A stretch of DNA of 6,357 bases from Deltaproteobacteria bacterium (GTDB lineage Bacteria > Desulfobacterota > Desulfobacteria > Desulfobacterales > JAFDCJ01). The translations under genes were made by a program, and so were the position numbers. The stretch is from contig JAFDDW010000148.1 in NCBI GenBank assembly GCA_019310665.1, positions 1 through 6,357 on the forward strand, given 5' to 3'. Positions 6,200 to 6,357 of this stretch are shown here, one piece after another (position 1 is the first letter of the stretch; the number at the start of each line of letters is the position of its first letter). The notes beneath the pieces were generated by a model. It was not told the origin of the DNA, made no database searches, and saw only the letters and a list, made by a program, of their open reading frames with translations.

Positions 6200-6255
6200 C
6201 CCGTAACCCGCAACCCGCAGCTCGTAACCCGTAACCCGCACCCCGTAACCCGTCC
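6200..6255 (+). repeat. Heptamer array, consensus CCCGTAA (TTACGGG on the - strand)
   Basis: Eight 7-base units, mostly CCCGTAA or CCCGCAA, the last (CCCGTCC) reaching the final base of the convergent gene's stop codon. Read on the - strand the array starts right at that TAG. It has no spacers, so it is not CRISPR. Confidence 0.85.
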
Positions 6256-6356
6256 TACCTCGTGGCAGTTTCAAGCACTTTGGTGGCCTGCTCGAGAATT
6301 CCCTCCGGAAAACCAACGATGGGATAGATCACCAGAAATCCAACGATCCAGAGCAG
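6255..6356 (-). CDS. C-terminus of an unidentified membrane protein (partial)
   Basis: The - strand frame entering from the right edge gives 33 codons ending in TAG (complement of 6255-6257). The translated tail begins LLWIVGFLVIYPIVGF, a plausible transmembrane segment, and ends in a helical EGILEQATKVLETATR. The hydrophobic-then-amphipathic composition and the stop exactly at the edge of the repeat array argue that it is a real gene end. The family is not recognisable from this fragment. It is convergent with the receiver gene, so the repeat-rich stretch is an end-to-end intergenic region. Confidence 0.6.
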   Translation of the reverse strand: MLWIVGFLVIYPIVGFPEGILEQATKVLETATR

Positions 6357-6357
6357 C

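Noticed and set aside
6037..6255. CRISPR array or telomere-like repeat
   Set aside because: Units are contiguous 7-mers with no spacers and no cas genes. The TTACGGG resemblance to telomeric repeats is superficial in a bacterial intergenic region.
6110..6316. - strand open frame of 68 codons across the CCCGTAA array
   Set aside because: The protein is just translated repeat (GYGVRVTGYELRVAGYG). It overlaps the convergent gene end in another frame and looks spurious.

Overview
The window reads as a stretch of a Desulfobacterota (deltaproteobacterial, probably sulfate-reducer-like) chromosome. The main clues are a histidine kinase with a dCache-type sensor, a cytidylate-kinase-like/BON protein of a type I associate with that group, and intergenic DNA built from degenerate short tandem repeats. 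The taxonomic guess is inference; there is no rRNA or other marker gene here.

Layout. Five genes run on the + strand: (1) the C-terminal part of a SulP anion transporter with a STAS domain, cut by the left edge; (2) a cytidylate-kinase-like + BON-like + receiver (REC) fusion whose ATG directly abuts the SulP stop codon; (3) a membrane histidine kinase with two TM segments around a dCache-like sensor, then HisKA and HATPase; (4) a small soluble protein with an intact HisKA H-box but an ATPase-like domain lacking every recognisable ATP-binding motif, resembling a Spo0B/ChpT-type histidine phosphotransferase; (5) a stand-alone REC protein. From 5911 to 6254 there is no credible gene, only repeat arrays. 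At the right edge the last 33 codons of a convergent - strand membrane-protein gene appear.

How the genes may work together. The five co-directional genes look like a signalling module attached to an anion transporter: an envelope sensor kinase, a phosphotransferase-like intermediate and two receiver proteins, none with a DNA-binding or enzymatic output domain. The simplest inference is a phosphorelay ending in protein-protein control, possibly of the SulP/STAS protein, or one that passes phosphate to a regulator encoded elsewhere.

The most unusual non-coding signal is that the intergenic regions are built from heptamer (in one case octamer) imperfect tandem repeats, with a different consensus in each block. 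Several arrays start exactly at a stop codon, and one set forms a large inverted repeat. They recall the heptanucleotide STRR sequences of heterocystous cyanobacteria, but the consensus sequences are different.
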